Source: Phalacrocorax aristotelis (taxonomy: Eukaryota; Chordata; Aves; Suliformes; Phalacrocoracidae). Taken from it: a DNA stretch of 64,000 nt. The stretch is taken from NCBI RefSeq assembly GCF_949628215.1, contig NC_134278.1, positions 41,041,691 to 41,105,690 of the forward strand, read 5' to 3'. Positions 49,401 to 60,416 of the stretch are shown here, piece by piece. The notes below the pieces were generated by a model. It was not told the origin of the DNA. It ran no database searches and was given only the letters and a program-made list of their open reading frames with translations. Every line of letters begins with the position of its first letter. Position 1 is the stretch's first letter. Made by a program: the position numbers and the translations under genes.

Positions 49401-51681
49401 TGATATTTCATTATCAAGTCTTAAGGCATTAGCAGTGTCTTGCCTTCATAAAGTGTCATGATATGCAGGCTACCTGTTGTGTTACAAATAATTTTAAATC
49501 TTTGGAACAGGCATTTTATATGCCATTGCTAAAGAAAAAATTCTTACAGCTCTGGTTGACCTGAGAAAAGTTATTTGAGGTCTTAGTTGGTCATCCCGAT
49601 TTTTCTCTGCTATGAAACAACGCTTCCTCTGGTATCTGAATTTCACAATAACTGGCACGTTGATTTCTCCAGCTTCTAAATGTCATTTTAACAAATACTG
49701 AGTGGATTACTTGTTTGGGTTAAAAAGGCACTCAAAGTAGTTGTAGACTCTTGCATGTTTTACTGTGGAGGATCTGCTACTTCTGGATGGTATCATTAAA
49801 CAGATAAGGCAGTACTTTGAGACAGTGCATTAGCTAGTGACAGTACCTGAAAGCGCTAGTCAGGCATGAAAGTATCATCATTAAAATCTGCAGCATTGCC
49901 ATCAAGAATTCTTTTGTCTACAAAGCACCAGTGTTTTGTCTGGAGTTTAGTTCTGATCTTATTTCAGATTTCAAGAGTGCTTGTGTTGTTAAGGTTTCCA
50001 TAGCTGAGAATAATCAAAAAGCAGAAGATAAAAGTAGTTGTCATCAGTCTGTTTTTGTTTAGACAGACTGTTCCTATTTCAGTGTCCCCCTAACCAGTGC
50101 TGAATATTTGCGTACTGGTGGAAAGCAGTAACTGTTGGGGTGAGTTCTAAGCGCTGTAGCAGGGAAAAAGCTGGGCTGCCTGAAACTCCAAGGTTTCCAG
50201 CTTTCATTGTTTCTGAAACAATGATCAGGAGATGCTTGATTAAAAGATCAATGGATTAAAGTAAATGGAATAGGAATGTGCTGATACATCTTCCTTGAAG
50301 TCCAGTAACTGATTATTGATCAGAAGCACACTGGAGAGCAGCATCTGAAGACAGCTAATTAGGGAAAGTATCTCGGAGATGAGAGGGTTTTTGTATGGGT
50401 AATGACTCATTAGAAATGCTTTTATTTTAGCATTTGGGGCAAAGAATACTCTGTTCTAGATATGGGCTGGAGGTAATACCTGTCATATGTTTTCTTGCAC
50501 TATTCAAAACTCTTCAACACTTGTTCATTAAGAATTTCTGTGCTGCTTCTAGGTTCCACGGACTTTGGAAATGTTACATTTGTAGTCCCTGGGCTTCATC
50601 CATACTTTTATATTGGCTCTGATGCATTGAATCATACTGAGCAGTATACAGAAGCTGCGGGTGAGTGGAAGTGAAAAGTGTTAGAGACTTATATTTGGAA
50701 CCCTTATGCATGGTAGGGACTAGTTGCTGACTCTTCGCTACAGCAAACCCAGAAGTTAAAAATATTTCAAGATACAGAGGATTAAAACTTTCACGTGCTT
50801 CTGTGGTATTCAAAGCTACTAGTAAACGTATAAAAGTGTAAGTACTAGATCTGAAAGTGGCTTTGTGTGAACACCTGTATAGAAATGGAGTTCCTTTCTT
50901 CAAGCATGATGGCATCTGAGCTGAATATTGACCCTGCAACAATTTACTTAGTTAATTGTAGAGTTGCAGAACAAAAGCTGACAAAATGTAGAATTTCTGG
51001 TTTTGTGTTTAAAGTTAAATGTGGATGGGAAGGATGTCCACTCCTCATACTAAAAGCCCGACTTAGTATACATCTAGTCAGAAGAAATTAGAAGGATTAT
51101 CCCTAGCAGCATATTCAGAAGAGTTTCTAAGCATGAGCCAAAAGATAAAAGTAATTTTACTCCTAAAACACAATACTCTGGAAGTGTGATAGAGATAGTG
51201 GTATAAAACTCTGCATTTTCTTAAAAGGAAAATGTGAAAACTCATTTTCCTGTTTTCAGGCCTACTTGTTTGCATCACTAGCAGAAAGTACTTTCATGTG
51301 AAAATTTGTCTTGAGGCATCAGAAAATAGACATACTTCATGCATGCAAGCAGATTTTGAAGAAACTGTTCTTGCTATTGAAACTTCAAGATTTTTTTTTA
51401 AGAGAATATGCCTTGTGTAGTAAGCTAGTCGTTTGTATCTAACACCAGTAATCTAACCTGAAATTCTCTTTTTTTCTGCAGGGTCACAGAACGCTCAGTT
51501 CTATGCTTTGCGCACAGCAAAAGCTTTGGCAATGACAGCACTGGATATCATTTTCAAGCCAAGTCTGCTAGAAGAAGTCAGGGAAGACTTTAGATGGGTG
51601 AAGCTAAAAGAAGGACAAATAAATGCAGTAGAACCCAAGAAAGAATCTGGTATTGGCATAGCAGCATGTGCATCACACTAA
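36599..51681 (+). CDS. PM20D2: Peptidase M20 domain-containing protein 2 (beta-alanyl-lysine dipeptidase type)
   Basis: Seven coding exons: 36599-37069, 37158-37306, 40915-41057, 44057-44211, 46244-46379, 50553-50660 and 51482-51681. They sum to 1362 nt, an unbroken 453-residue frame, with GT-AG at every intron. Known role: a cytosolic metallopeptidase of the M20 family that hydrolyses side products of carnosine synthase such as beta-alanyl-lysine (metabolite repair). Visible motifs: [15 protein letters not shown] at 113-127 with the metal-binding His/Cys cluster, [10 protein letters not shown] at 162-171 with the catalytic Glu pair, AHPSQ at 190-194 (His191), and the dimerisation-type region [19 protein letters not shown] in exon 3, followed by [17 protein letters not shown] across exons 3-4. 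I chose ATG 36599 because MRPHE matches the mammalian start and the upstream frame has no ATG. Intron 1 is only 88 bp. The C-terminus runs about 15 residues past the mammalian end as I recall it. Confidence 0.97.
37307..40914 (+). other. PM20D2 intron 2
   Basis: A 3.6-kb intron, GC-rich at its first 200 bp and AT-rich after that. I recognised no repeat, RNA gene or second coding frame. Only T-rich runs (for example near 37960-37976) stand out. Confidence 0.8.
41058..44056 (+). other. PM20D2 intron 3
   Basis: A 3.0-kb AT-rich intron. No repeat family or coding exon was recognised in it. Confidence 0.8.
44385..45440 (-). mobile_element. CR1 LINE, reverse, interrupted by a second CR1
   Basis: This old reverse-oriented CR1 lies in PM20D2 intron 4. 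The 3' end (CACAGAATCACAGAATAATC) is at 44385. After an interruption at about 44588-44765 the element resumes with TTGCCTGTTGTCATATCACTGGGC, and later GGTGGCCTTCCCCTGGTCTT and GAACAAAACTGAACACC. At about 45195-45400 the reverse complement resembles the reverse-transcriptase part of ORF2 (the HMKDKKVIRSSQHGF region). That domain normally lies further from the 3' end, so an internal deletion of about 1 kb or more is implied. Confidence 0.8.
44588..44765 (+). mobile_element. CR1 LINE 3' fragment nested in another CR1
   Basis: A sense-oriented CR1 tail: GAGCACTGGAACAGGTTGCC, then CCTTGGAGATAATCAAAACC, GGTCCTGGGCAACCAGCTCT, GTGACCCTGCTTGAGCAGG and the end TTCTGTGATCCTGTTG. Reverse-oriented CR1 sequence lies on both sides, so this copy was inserted later. 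Confidence 0.85.
46380..50552 (+). other. PM20D2 intron 5
   Basis: The largest intron (4.2 kb), AT-rich. Its only clear structure is the tandem duplication at 48555-48812. No transposable element or RNA gene was recognised. Confidence 0.8.
48555..48812. repeat. Diverged tandem duplication of about 127 bp
   Basis: Anchors repeat at a constant offset: GCTTCTA at 48573 and 48700, GATCTGT after each, the CAAGCA(C/T)ACAGTT block, GGAAACTATTG against GGAGACTATTG, and AACATGC...GGTATGATAGA at 48661 and 48789 (offset 128). The copies differ at many positions, so the duplication is old. A chance open frame of 141 codons spans it. Confidence 0.8.
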
Positions 51682-51950
51682 ACTTTTTTTAAACCTCTCT
51701 CAGTAGGATTGACTTAATGGAGATGCTGTATTTAAATCCAGGAAGGGGCTGGATAATCAACATTTCTTCAGCTATGTGGTTTTTTTCTTTTGCACTTTAG
51801 GAGAAGCAAATAGTGTCATTGCTTTCAAAAATGTGCAATTTCCTCTAGCTGTAATACTTGCTGTATTCAATATGCTGATGAATTTCAAAGATCTCTAATG
51901 TCTTGTCTTTAAGTTGCACTGTTGAATAAATGATAGTGTTTAGATCCCTT
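51682..51950 (+). other. PM20D2: PM20D2 3' UTR (short form)
   Basis: AT-rich sequence after the stop codon up to just past the first AATAAA at 51925-51930. A longer form could reach the AATAAA at 53978-53983. Confidence 0.65.
51925..51930 (+). terminator. PM20D2 polyadenylation signal AATAAA
   Basis: First canonical hexamer after the stop (244 bp). GT-rich sequence follows (TGTGTATTG about 35 bp on). Confidence 0.6.
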
Positions 51951-53977
51951 GTCAGTGATTCTCTGTGTATTGCTAAAGTAATATTCCTTATAGGGGAAAT
52001 GTGGCATTTAAATGGAAATTTTTGTTCTAAAACTCAGTGGTTGTAGGCTGAATCTGATCTATGAAGCATTTCTCTCTGGCCAGCCACTTTTTCTTGGGAC
52101 AAGATAGGGGTGTAAAACCTAAGCTGGTTTCACTGGAGAGAAGGGTTTATATTTGGAGGCATGACTCGTGTTGACAACAGTAGTTTCTAGCAATGGAAGA
52201 GAACCAGTTGTATGGAAATGTGATCTGTAAAGGTGGATTGTTCATCCTTCTAATAAATTTTGGAGGTGGTGTGGAAAAGCCATTGACCAAAAAATCAGAA
52301 AGCAACTAAACGTTTGCTCAAATTAACACATTAAACTACTGCAGGAAAATGCATATGCACCTTTAAGTTCTACTCTAAGGCAATACAAGTGCCCACACAA
52401 GGGGTTGCACTAGCTTAACTGATCTGAAGGATATGTATAGATCTAGCTGAACCAGCGGAAATCTTTGTCACAAAGACTTAAGTGTGGTACCATGAAGCAG
52501 TAAATGAAGGTAATCTTAAATTGGTTGTGTGCAAACCCCTGTAGCATGCCCTGAGAAGCTTGCACTGAGAATCGCTTGTGCAATAACTGGCTTCTCAAAC
52601 CTGTTTGTTCCCACATCTGAAGCAGCAGATCTGTTAAGTCTTGCCAGTTGTCCTTTTTGTTGTGTGGGTAGTCTGTCTGATCCTTATTTTGCTTCCCAGA
52701 CATTAATGTTGCAAATCTTACCTAGGTGGTGTTCTGTGTGTTCAGACCCGTTAGGGTTTTCTTTAATTTGCTCATTAAAGGATCACACAAATACATAGAG
52801 AAGGAACTAACCCTTTGTTTAGGTACTTGCTGAGTCAATGGACAGACTGAGTGAAAAAGCAGCTTACTGTTAACATTTTCCTAAGCATAGGTATTAGAGT
52901 AAGCTTCTGAAAAGAAGTCAAGCAAACACTTCCCCAGGAAGTCAGAATACCACAAATAATTCCAGAAACCTCACTTTTAACAGCACCAGTCTCTAAATGG
53001 TAAACTCTAGAATTCTAAGTAGAATTTATATTTTATTAATGTCTATATTCAACTTCTAGTTCTGAAAAAAATATCCAGATTCCTTATCTTGGTTTAACTG
53101 ACTCCATCTGCATTTCTGCATGGTCTTCAACACAGACCTCCAGCTGCTATTTAAGAAATCTACTAAGACTTTCCCTTAGAAAGAAAAAGGTGACTGGGCT
53201 GGCTTCTGTTTGTATGTTGAGTAGGCAACATAATTTGACAGTTTTTAGACTTTAAGATATCTCAGCCTCTGCACTTGTAGTAATAGGACACAGACTATCT
53301 GTAAATAAATGTATAGTGTCTTTGGAAAAAGTAACTACTTACCTGTTTCTGGGAGAACTAGAGGCACAATTAAAGGGGTTTGTTTTGTATTATGAGCCAG
53401 TTATTTGAAGAGTTGAGCATGACTGCAAGTCTTCCAGGTTACAAGTGGGTCCTTATACCAGTACACTCACTTTCATTAGTGAACAGTTTTGACAGATGAA
53501 TGTGTGCAACAGGTGAGGGTTGAACTCTGGGTTATAGGTATGTCCAGGATAATAAGTTGGATACTGAATCCAGCTGAAATTTGGTCCCAGGTTTGTCAAA
53601 GGAACTTTCTCCTTTCAATTTAAGCCCTGCCTTGCCAGTTCTCAGACACAATTCATTAAGTTCTGCTGGGTTAACATGCAGGTTTATGAATTTCCTTAGC
53701 ATATGTGGCTTTTACTTCCTCTGGCATGAACTGCTTAACTTCTTGCTTTGTTCTTTTTAAGACAGAGTGTTGGGATACCAGTGATAGCAATACATGTTGT
53801 GTTTCTTACAGGCTGATGTGTATGAGAGCATTCTCAGTTCTCTGTCCAGACGAGCTGGCTGCATCATGTCCAAGATCGTTTACAACATGCTTTTAGTGCA
53901 GAAATGTTTAATTTTGCTGTAATCATTGCTGGAATCAAAATGAAACTGAAGTAGTGATTAAAGATTAGTTGATTTTA

Positions 53978-53983
53978 ATAAAA
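53978..53983 (+). terminator. Possible distal PM20D2 polyadenylation signal
   Basis: AATAAA within a stretch resembling a 3' UTR end (GATTTTAATAAAACG, then T- and GT-rich sequence). If used, the PM20D2 3' UTR would be about 2.3 kb. Position is the only support. Confidence 0.3.
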
Positions 53984-54253
53984 CGATTTAATTGTGATTG
54001 AATTTTCCTGTCCTTTGATTACTACTGGGATGCTGCATGACTTCATTTTAATAGTGTGTTTTGATATCCCCCTGCCACCCCCCACTTTCGTATGAAGTGA
54101 GGGTACTTCAAGCTTTCCATTTTGGTCTGCCATAGTGAGTGGGTTTTTCCTGATGATTAATGCTTTTCAAATACAATATTTAATGGTATTTTTTATAATC
54201 TAAGGGCTCCTTTATATATTAAAACATATTAGAATTCATAATAATAGGAATGG

Positions 54254-54395
54254 TGCTTGGGAGGGCTCACTGGAGATCTCTGTTAGGCTAAACCTGGTCC
54301 AGCCTCCAGCTTGAAGTGGGATTATTACCAGCACTAGATCAGGTGAGCTTGGCTTCATTTGCTGAATCCTGGAGGCCTCCAATGACAGAGACTTT
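54254..54395 (-). mobile_element. Old CR1 LINE fragment
   Basis: Reverse-oriented and degenerate: CACTGGAGATCTCTGTTAGG, CTGGTCCAGCCTCCAGCTTG, CCAGCACTAGATCAGGT and TGGAGGCCTCCAATGACAGAG follow the CR1 tail in order. It differs in subfamily from the neighbouring copy at 54518. Confidence 0.65.
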
Positions 54396-54517
54396 TTGAC
54401 TTTCCCAGGCAAGTTTACTCCAACGTGTGTCTCAGAATCCTTGTTGTTAAGGTCCAGAACTAAAGCAATTTGGGATTTAAGGTTAGGATTTTACTATCAC
54501 AATGATAGTATATTATT

Positions 54518-54986
54518 GAGTTGCTGGAGTGTGTCCAGAGAAGGGCAGCAAAGCAAGTGAAGGATCTGGAAAACAAGTCTTATGAGAAGCAGCTGAGGGA
54601 GCTGGGGTTTTTTAGCCTGGAGAAGAGGAGGCTGAGGGGAGACCGCCTCACTCTCTACAACTACCTGAAGGGAGGTTGTAGCAAGGTGTGTGTTGGTCTC
54701 TTCTCCCAAGTCACTAGTAATAGGACAAGAGGAAATGGCTTCAAGTTGCACCAGGGGAGGCTTAGATTGGATATTAGGAAAAATTCCTTCACTGAAAGAG
54801 TGGTCAGGCATTGGAACAGGCTGCCCAGAGAGGTGGTGGAGTCACCATCCCTGGAGCTGTTCAAAAAATATGTAGGCGTGTCAGTTCAGGGCATAATTTA
54901 GGAGACATGGTGGGTGGTGTTGGGTTGATGGATGGACTAGATGATCCAAGAGGTCTTTTCCAACCTTAATAATTCTATCATTCTAT
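54518..54986 (+). mobile_element. CR1 LINE 3' fragment
   Basis: Sense-oriented and 5'-truncated. It begins at GAGTTGCTGGAGTGTGTCCAG and passes through GGCTGAGGGGAGACCGCCTC, CAACTACCTGAAGGGAGG, CAGGCTGCCCAGAGAGGTGG and GGACTAGATGATCCAAGAGG to the terminal repeat ATTCTATCATTCTATA. It is the same subfamily as the reverse copy at 35752-36170. Confidence 0.95.
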
Positions 54987-57462
54987 ATATGAGAGAAATT
55001 TATTTCCTGTGGGAATAAAACTCACTTTGATTTTCAGTAATTTGTGCTCATAAATCATATGTATATGAAATTATCTGGCCTGTTTAAGTTAGGGTAACTG
55101 TAGTATTCCTCAAGCTGTTTGTAATTTAAGAATATTGGAATATTTGTCAAGTACAGTACTTCTAGCAATGAATCAAAATGGGTAGGTAATAAACTATAAT
55201 TGCTGAAATGATTCTGAGCAGCAGATAGCAAATCACAGCTGTATAAGGATGAGGTGATTATGTCCAGACTTTGTGAAGAACTTAAAGCCTCTGCCAGCCT
55301 ACTGAGCTACAGTGTTTCCTTATTTAATACCTGTCCTAGAACTTGAGTGAAAGATATGCCTGGTTTAAAATAAAAATTTTTTTAAAAAAAAACCAACCAT
55401 GGAATGCGGTGGTTTTCTTTTTATGAAAAAAAATTTGAAGGAGAGAACTTGTAACCTGTGAGCTAAGCTACCTAGTGTAGAAGGGTCCAGCAGCCTTTCT
55501 TCAAAGAGTGAATGGGGAGCAGCTTTATGTTCTTGTGAATCCTATTTCTGCAATCATTTAGTTCCAAATACCTGAGTGTTCCGTACCTGATGACACTGCA
55601 GTCACAGAGTGAAAGACTCTGTTCCTGTAAGTCATAACACATTAGCTGTTGAAATAAGTCTTTGTCTAGTATTCATTGAAAGTGGTTTTCTCATAACTTT
55701 CTAACAGTATTCATTAAAACAGATTTCTATTTAGAGCAAAGTATTTGGGATTAAATAATTTTAAAATTAAGAAATAAAGAACTTGGTCTACACGATTTCC
55801 TCTTTTTCCCTAGGGTTTGCTATCTCTTCGTCCTGAAAGTAGCAGCCCTCCACAGAGCCTTTGTCCGCCAGCCTGGCTGGCTGACTGCTGCTGGCATCCA
55901 CACCTCCTTCTTGTTCATGCAGTCACCTCGCCTCCATTCTCCAGCCTGGTGAGGTTGCAGTATGGCTCTGTGCTGCTGTTCTGTAACTGCCAGGCAAGGT
56001 TTTGGTGGTTTTATGAAGGACACAAAAGTGCATCCCTCTGAAGAGTTCTTACCCAAATTATCTACTAAGCCAAAGTTGGGTAAGATTGAGGCTGTTTTAC
56101 CTTCCTTCAGGCACTAATGGAAGCCAAAATATCTGACAAACTCATCAAGGGTTTTTCTCAACCACAACTGCATCTGAATTTCCTCATTTAAAATTACTGA
56201 GAGGCCAAATGCCTCAGTCCTAGGAAAGAATGAAGCCCACGTGGTTGTGGATAGTCTTAATAGCTATAAGCTATACGCTGTTACGCAGTGGTATAATTTA
56301 TGATTGCTCTAGAGTACCTATGCAAAGTTATCTTCTCAGCTTTTTAGTCTCAAAGATAACTGGCAGATAGAATACCAGCTCATCTCTTAGTTTCTCAGGA
56401 CCCCATGAAAGTATAAAAGCACACAGATGTACATGTTCATCAGAATTACAGTGTTGGTGTCTTGTTTCATAACAACTGTTTGATAAGTACTTAATCAGGA
56501 GTTGTAATTTTCCTTAGTTTTCCTGTTTATGTATACTTTCAGTTCTTGGAGACCAAAACATGCTTCACAGCCTTCAATTTGTTCAGCTTTCATGGATTTG
56601 TTTCAGCATCTGAGCAGCCCTCATGCCACCGACCTAGTTGTGTCCCGTGGCGGAATGTGTAGTACGGGTGGTCTCAGTTGCTTCTCATTTCTCATTCCAG
56701 CTTCTTCAGTGCTCCATCAAAAACTGCTGCCCTATGAGCAAGCGCAGGAGAGGGGAGTCCAGGGGTTTCTGCTTGCTCACCAGGGCTTGCAGGGAATTTG
56801 GATCTGTTTTGTACTGGAAGAATCACTTGCTCAGGCAAGTGTAGAAAAAGAAGCACCTAATGATTTGATTATTGTGAGAATATCCTTTTACTGGGGAAAA
56901 AAAAAGAGATCAGTGATCTTTCTTCACGCCTTCTCACTATTCTGTTTCTGACTGAAGTTTAGCTTCTTGCCACTTCACCCTATCAGTAATTATCAGCATC
57001 CATAAAGACTATTAAAGGTGTCAGTCTCCAAAGCTCTTAATCTAGACATGCTCACAGGCAGAACTTGTGCCTATCCACAAGCCACACAGACCTGCCAATA
57101 CACATTGACTTCTAAAAACCAGATCATCCCAGGTTGGGCTTTGGGTTAACCTCCGAGAACTTGGTCTGAATTATATTGCAAAGTATTACCCTAAGGAAGA
57201 AGGAGGACTGTAACATACACAGTCTGGGGTGGAAAGCTTAACGCCATCTTTGCTGTGATTTTGAGTTTGCATGCAGTCTTCTTATCAGAGCCCTGCCTGT
57301 GAAATCCCCAGGCTCTCCAGCCCTACCCGCATCACAGGATTTAAGGACATTCTCTATTTGACTGGATCAGGTCCTGAGCAAAAAGATCTTTGTGCATGTA
57401 TAAACTCATGGAGATCATTCTTTTGAAGGTAGAAAACAAACAATGCTGTACAAATGTGAAGT

Positions 57463-57468
57463 TTTATT
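57463..57468 (-). terminator. Possible distal GABRR1 polyadenylation signal
   Basis: The reverse strand reads AATAAAAC and is followed by GT-rich sequence (TTTGTACAGCATTGTTTGTTTTC), a good cleavage-site context. It would give GABRR1 a 3' UTR of about 3 kb. A nearer signal is at 59999-60004. Confidence 0.35.
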
Positions 57469-58383
57469 GTGATTTTGAGTGTTTCTAGAAATAAACAAAA
57501 CCAAACAAATCACTCTGAGTTATTTGGAAATGGAAAGGAGCAGAAAGTTAATGACTGGATACAAAAAACCACACATTGGAAGGTTAAAAGCCAAAAAACT
57601 GTGTATGTAAATATGTTTAATGAGTACAGTTGTTGATAGCAAACACTGGCTGTATATGACATATCCTGTACTTATAGAATACATCTATATACACATTTAT
57701 ATAAGACTGAAAAGGCACTAGAGTTTTCCAAATAAAACACAAGTAAATTAACAATGTAAATCCAAACATTGAGGTTGGGGAATCCGTTTATAGGACATGC
57801 TGGAAGGGAAACTTTCAAAATCACATGGGAAGCTAGAAACCAGTCTCCCACTGAAAGCCAGCGAATTCAAAAGTCCAGCTCCCATTTGTATCTTCAAAAC
57901 CTCCCTTAATGTACTGGTCAGATGCCAAAGAACGTGTGTCGTGTGAGATTAATGACTATATAAAGGAATGTACAGTACTGCAGCAAACTACATAGCATTA
58001 GGCTTATTTTGAAGTTGGAGAGCTTATTATAAGATCTGGCACTCCTGTTCGTGCTATTCTTATAACTGTAGAAAGAAATTTGTAGAAAGAAACGGGTTCT
58101 TACAATGTTGAGGATCTAAATACATTTCTGTGCAAGTAGTGCCCAAGAAATCTTGGAGCTATTCCTGGGGGAAGGTGCCATCAGAATAAGGTAGGGTGGC
58201 CAAACCTGGTGGCCAGCCTTTCATCTGCTTTTGCCAGAGTGACCTTTCTACCTTTGTCTGACTGAAATGGTTATCGTTTAAGAAAATGCCTATTTATTTA
58301 ATCTTTTGAAAAAAACCTCATCGGAGAATAATGTGTTATGAAGGAAACTTGGTAAAACAAAGCTAAGTTAGTACACCTAAGTG

Positions 58384-58398
58384 AAAAAAAAAAAAAAA
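58384..58398. repeat. Poly-A run (A15)
   Basis: Fifteen consecutive A in AT-rich spacer, with no retrocopy beside it that I could recognise. Confidence 0.85.
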
Positions 58399-59998
58399 GA
58401 TGTAGAAATGAGTAGTAAAACTTTCTTATGGGTAGGTGTGTCTTTTGATGATTTTAGCTGTTGTGATTTCATTGCCTTGCCTATGGAGTGTAGGCTGTAA
58501 GTGCAAAATGAGTGTAGGTAGTTTTGCAGGTCACGATTATAGCAGTTGTAAGAAATGCTGAGTGTATTTACATGACATTTATTTACATAGGAAATTAAAG
58601 CAACTGCCAGCAGTGTTCAAACAACTGCGATGTCTGTGTCATAAGCTTAATGCATAGAGTGGCAGATCAGGGCAGATTTCATGTAAGAAGATTCACTTTC
58701 ATTTTGGAGACACAACTGCTTTGGTCTGATTCTCTGAGCAGCTACACCTGTAAAAGACAACAGCATCTGCTGTGCAGGGAATAATGAATTCCATAATTGT
58801 GTGCAAAATCATGCATGTGTTTAAAGTCCTGTTGATCCAAACCCTCGGTTAGCTTTGTGGCTGTAGGTGGACAGCACATGGCAGCAGACCAACTGAACGG
58901 CCTCACTTGCCGAGACACCTTTGGCGCTCCTGTTATTGTAAAGGCCCCTCATTCTATTCAACCAGTTCTTGTTTTCCTGAAATATTTTTACTTCTGCGTT
59001 ACAGGTTTTGCCTTTTCCATATGGAGTGTTTGTGCGGGTTGGCTGCTCTGCAGAAACTGCAGTGGAGAGTTGGGACTTCAGCCAATGCCGAGTGCCCCCA
59101 GCTCCAGCTGTGTCTCCTTACTCCTGCCCTGGAAGGCACTGAGCCTTCTCCAAGGGCACAGTGGGCTGCACGGTGCTGGGGGACAGATGCAGCGTGAAAG
59201 CAGAGTCAGTTAGATGTACCTGGGTCTGCAGTGGAGCTGCCGTCTCATGGTAGAAGCTCCTTTTTACTTCATTCCAAAGTTTTTGGCATGGTATCTTTAG
59301 TACCTTGGATACAAAGTCCTTACAACTGCTTTGTCACCTGTTGACCACCTTTCTATCATGCCTTTACTAAAAATGGATGGACTAAGTGTTTCCTGGAAGT
59401 GAGTGCAATTACCAGTGGCTTTAGCAGGGACAAGAAGTTACAGGTGGCAACAGGTTCTCAGGCTGTACAGAGCAGTAATGCCCAGACTATCTCAGAGAGA
59501 ACTGGCTTCTCCTACAGTAGTTTTAGTCTTTTTGTAGACACCTGATTGTCTTCACTGGGTCATTTTGTAGAGAAACCTGTGTTCTCTCCCAGGAAATTCA
59601 AGAGCAAAACTCCCAATAAGTTCCTAATAACCCAAATAAGCAGATCCAAGGAGAACTCCTGTGTTTCCCAGAGGATTTGGTTAGCATCGCAGAAAGTCCA
59701 GCTTATGTTCTTTCCTTAGTCAGTGTACATTGCAAGTCATACTTTAAAAAGATAGCCAAAAGAGCTTGGAAAGATGTAATTGTTTTAAATATGATTAAGA
59801 CAAAGCACAGATCTGGGAGTATTCCTGCATGGGCCTGTCAGTGCAGTTCTGCTAGGGCAGCATGCATTTAGCAGTGTAAGCAAGCTTTAGCCAGCAATAA
59901 CCTTGCCGAAGTGTTTCCTGGTACTGGATTTTTTGTGTTTGTAATGACCACTTCTGACCTCATCCTGCAAACACGCATGTATTTGCATATTCTTTGTA

Positions 59999-60004
59999 TT
60001 TATT
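59999..60004 (-). terminator. Possible proximal GABRR1 polyadenylation signal
   Basis: The reverse strand reads AATAAA about 410 bp after the GABRR1 stop codon. It is the nearest canonical signal; usage is unknown. Confidence 0.4.
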
Positions 60005-60416
60005 GGTATTGACGGGATAAGTCTGCTGAGTTGAGAGATGTATGCATGCACTCAGGTACTTAGAGAATTAGGATCTCAGGGGCACAAATGAAGGATGCAC
60101 CATATATAAGCAACTGGCAATTATAGTCACTTGTTAAAATAGTTTACAGTGGCCTGTGAGGCACAAAAAGGAACATAGCACAGTTTTAAATAAATATAAA
60201 ATTTTGGATTGTATATCCTATATTCTGCTGAAATGTGAAAGTTGCACAATTATTTATGCCACACATGAGTTGCATCTAATAAAAAAAATATATATCCTGA
60301 AAAATAATCTATCTTCCTTCCAATTAAAACAATTCTCCATTTTCTTTCTGTTAGCCTATGAGACAGTACTTCCATTTAATGTCACAATACTCTGTGGCTA
60401 CAGAAGTTATCTATAT

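Larger units (their letters stand above)
51951..60416. other. Tail-to-tail spacer between PM20D2 and GABRR1
   Basis: It holds two CR1 pieces (54254-54395 and 54518-54986) and poly-A tracts (A15 at 58384-58398). It also carries candidate polyadenylation signals for both neighbours: forward AATAAA at 53978-53983, and reverse AATAAA at 59999-60004 and 57463-57468. Much of 57.4-60.4 kb may be GABRR1 3' UTR. No further gene was recognised. Confidence 0.6.

Noticed and set aside
54497-54901. Overlapping open frames in both directions near 54.5-54.9 kb
   Set aside because: These are translations of the CR1 3' non-coding region, not host genes.
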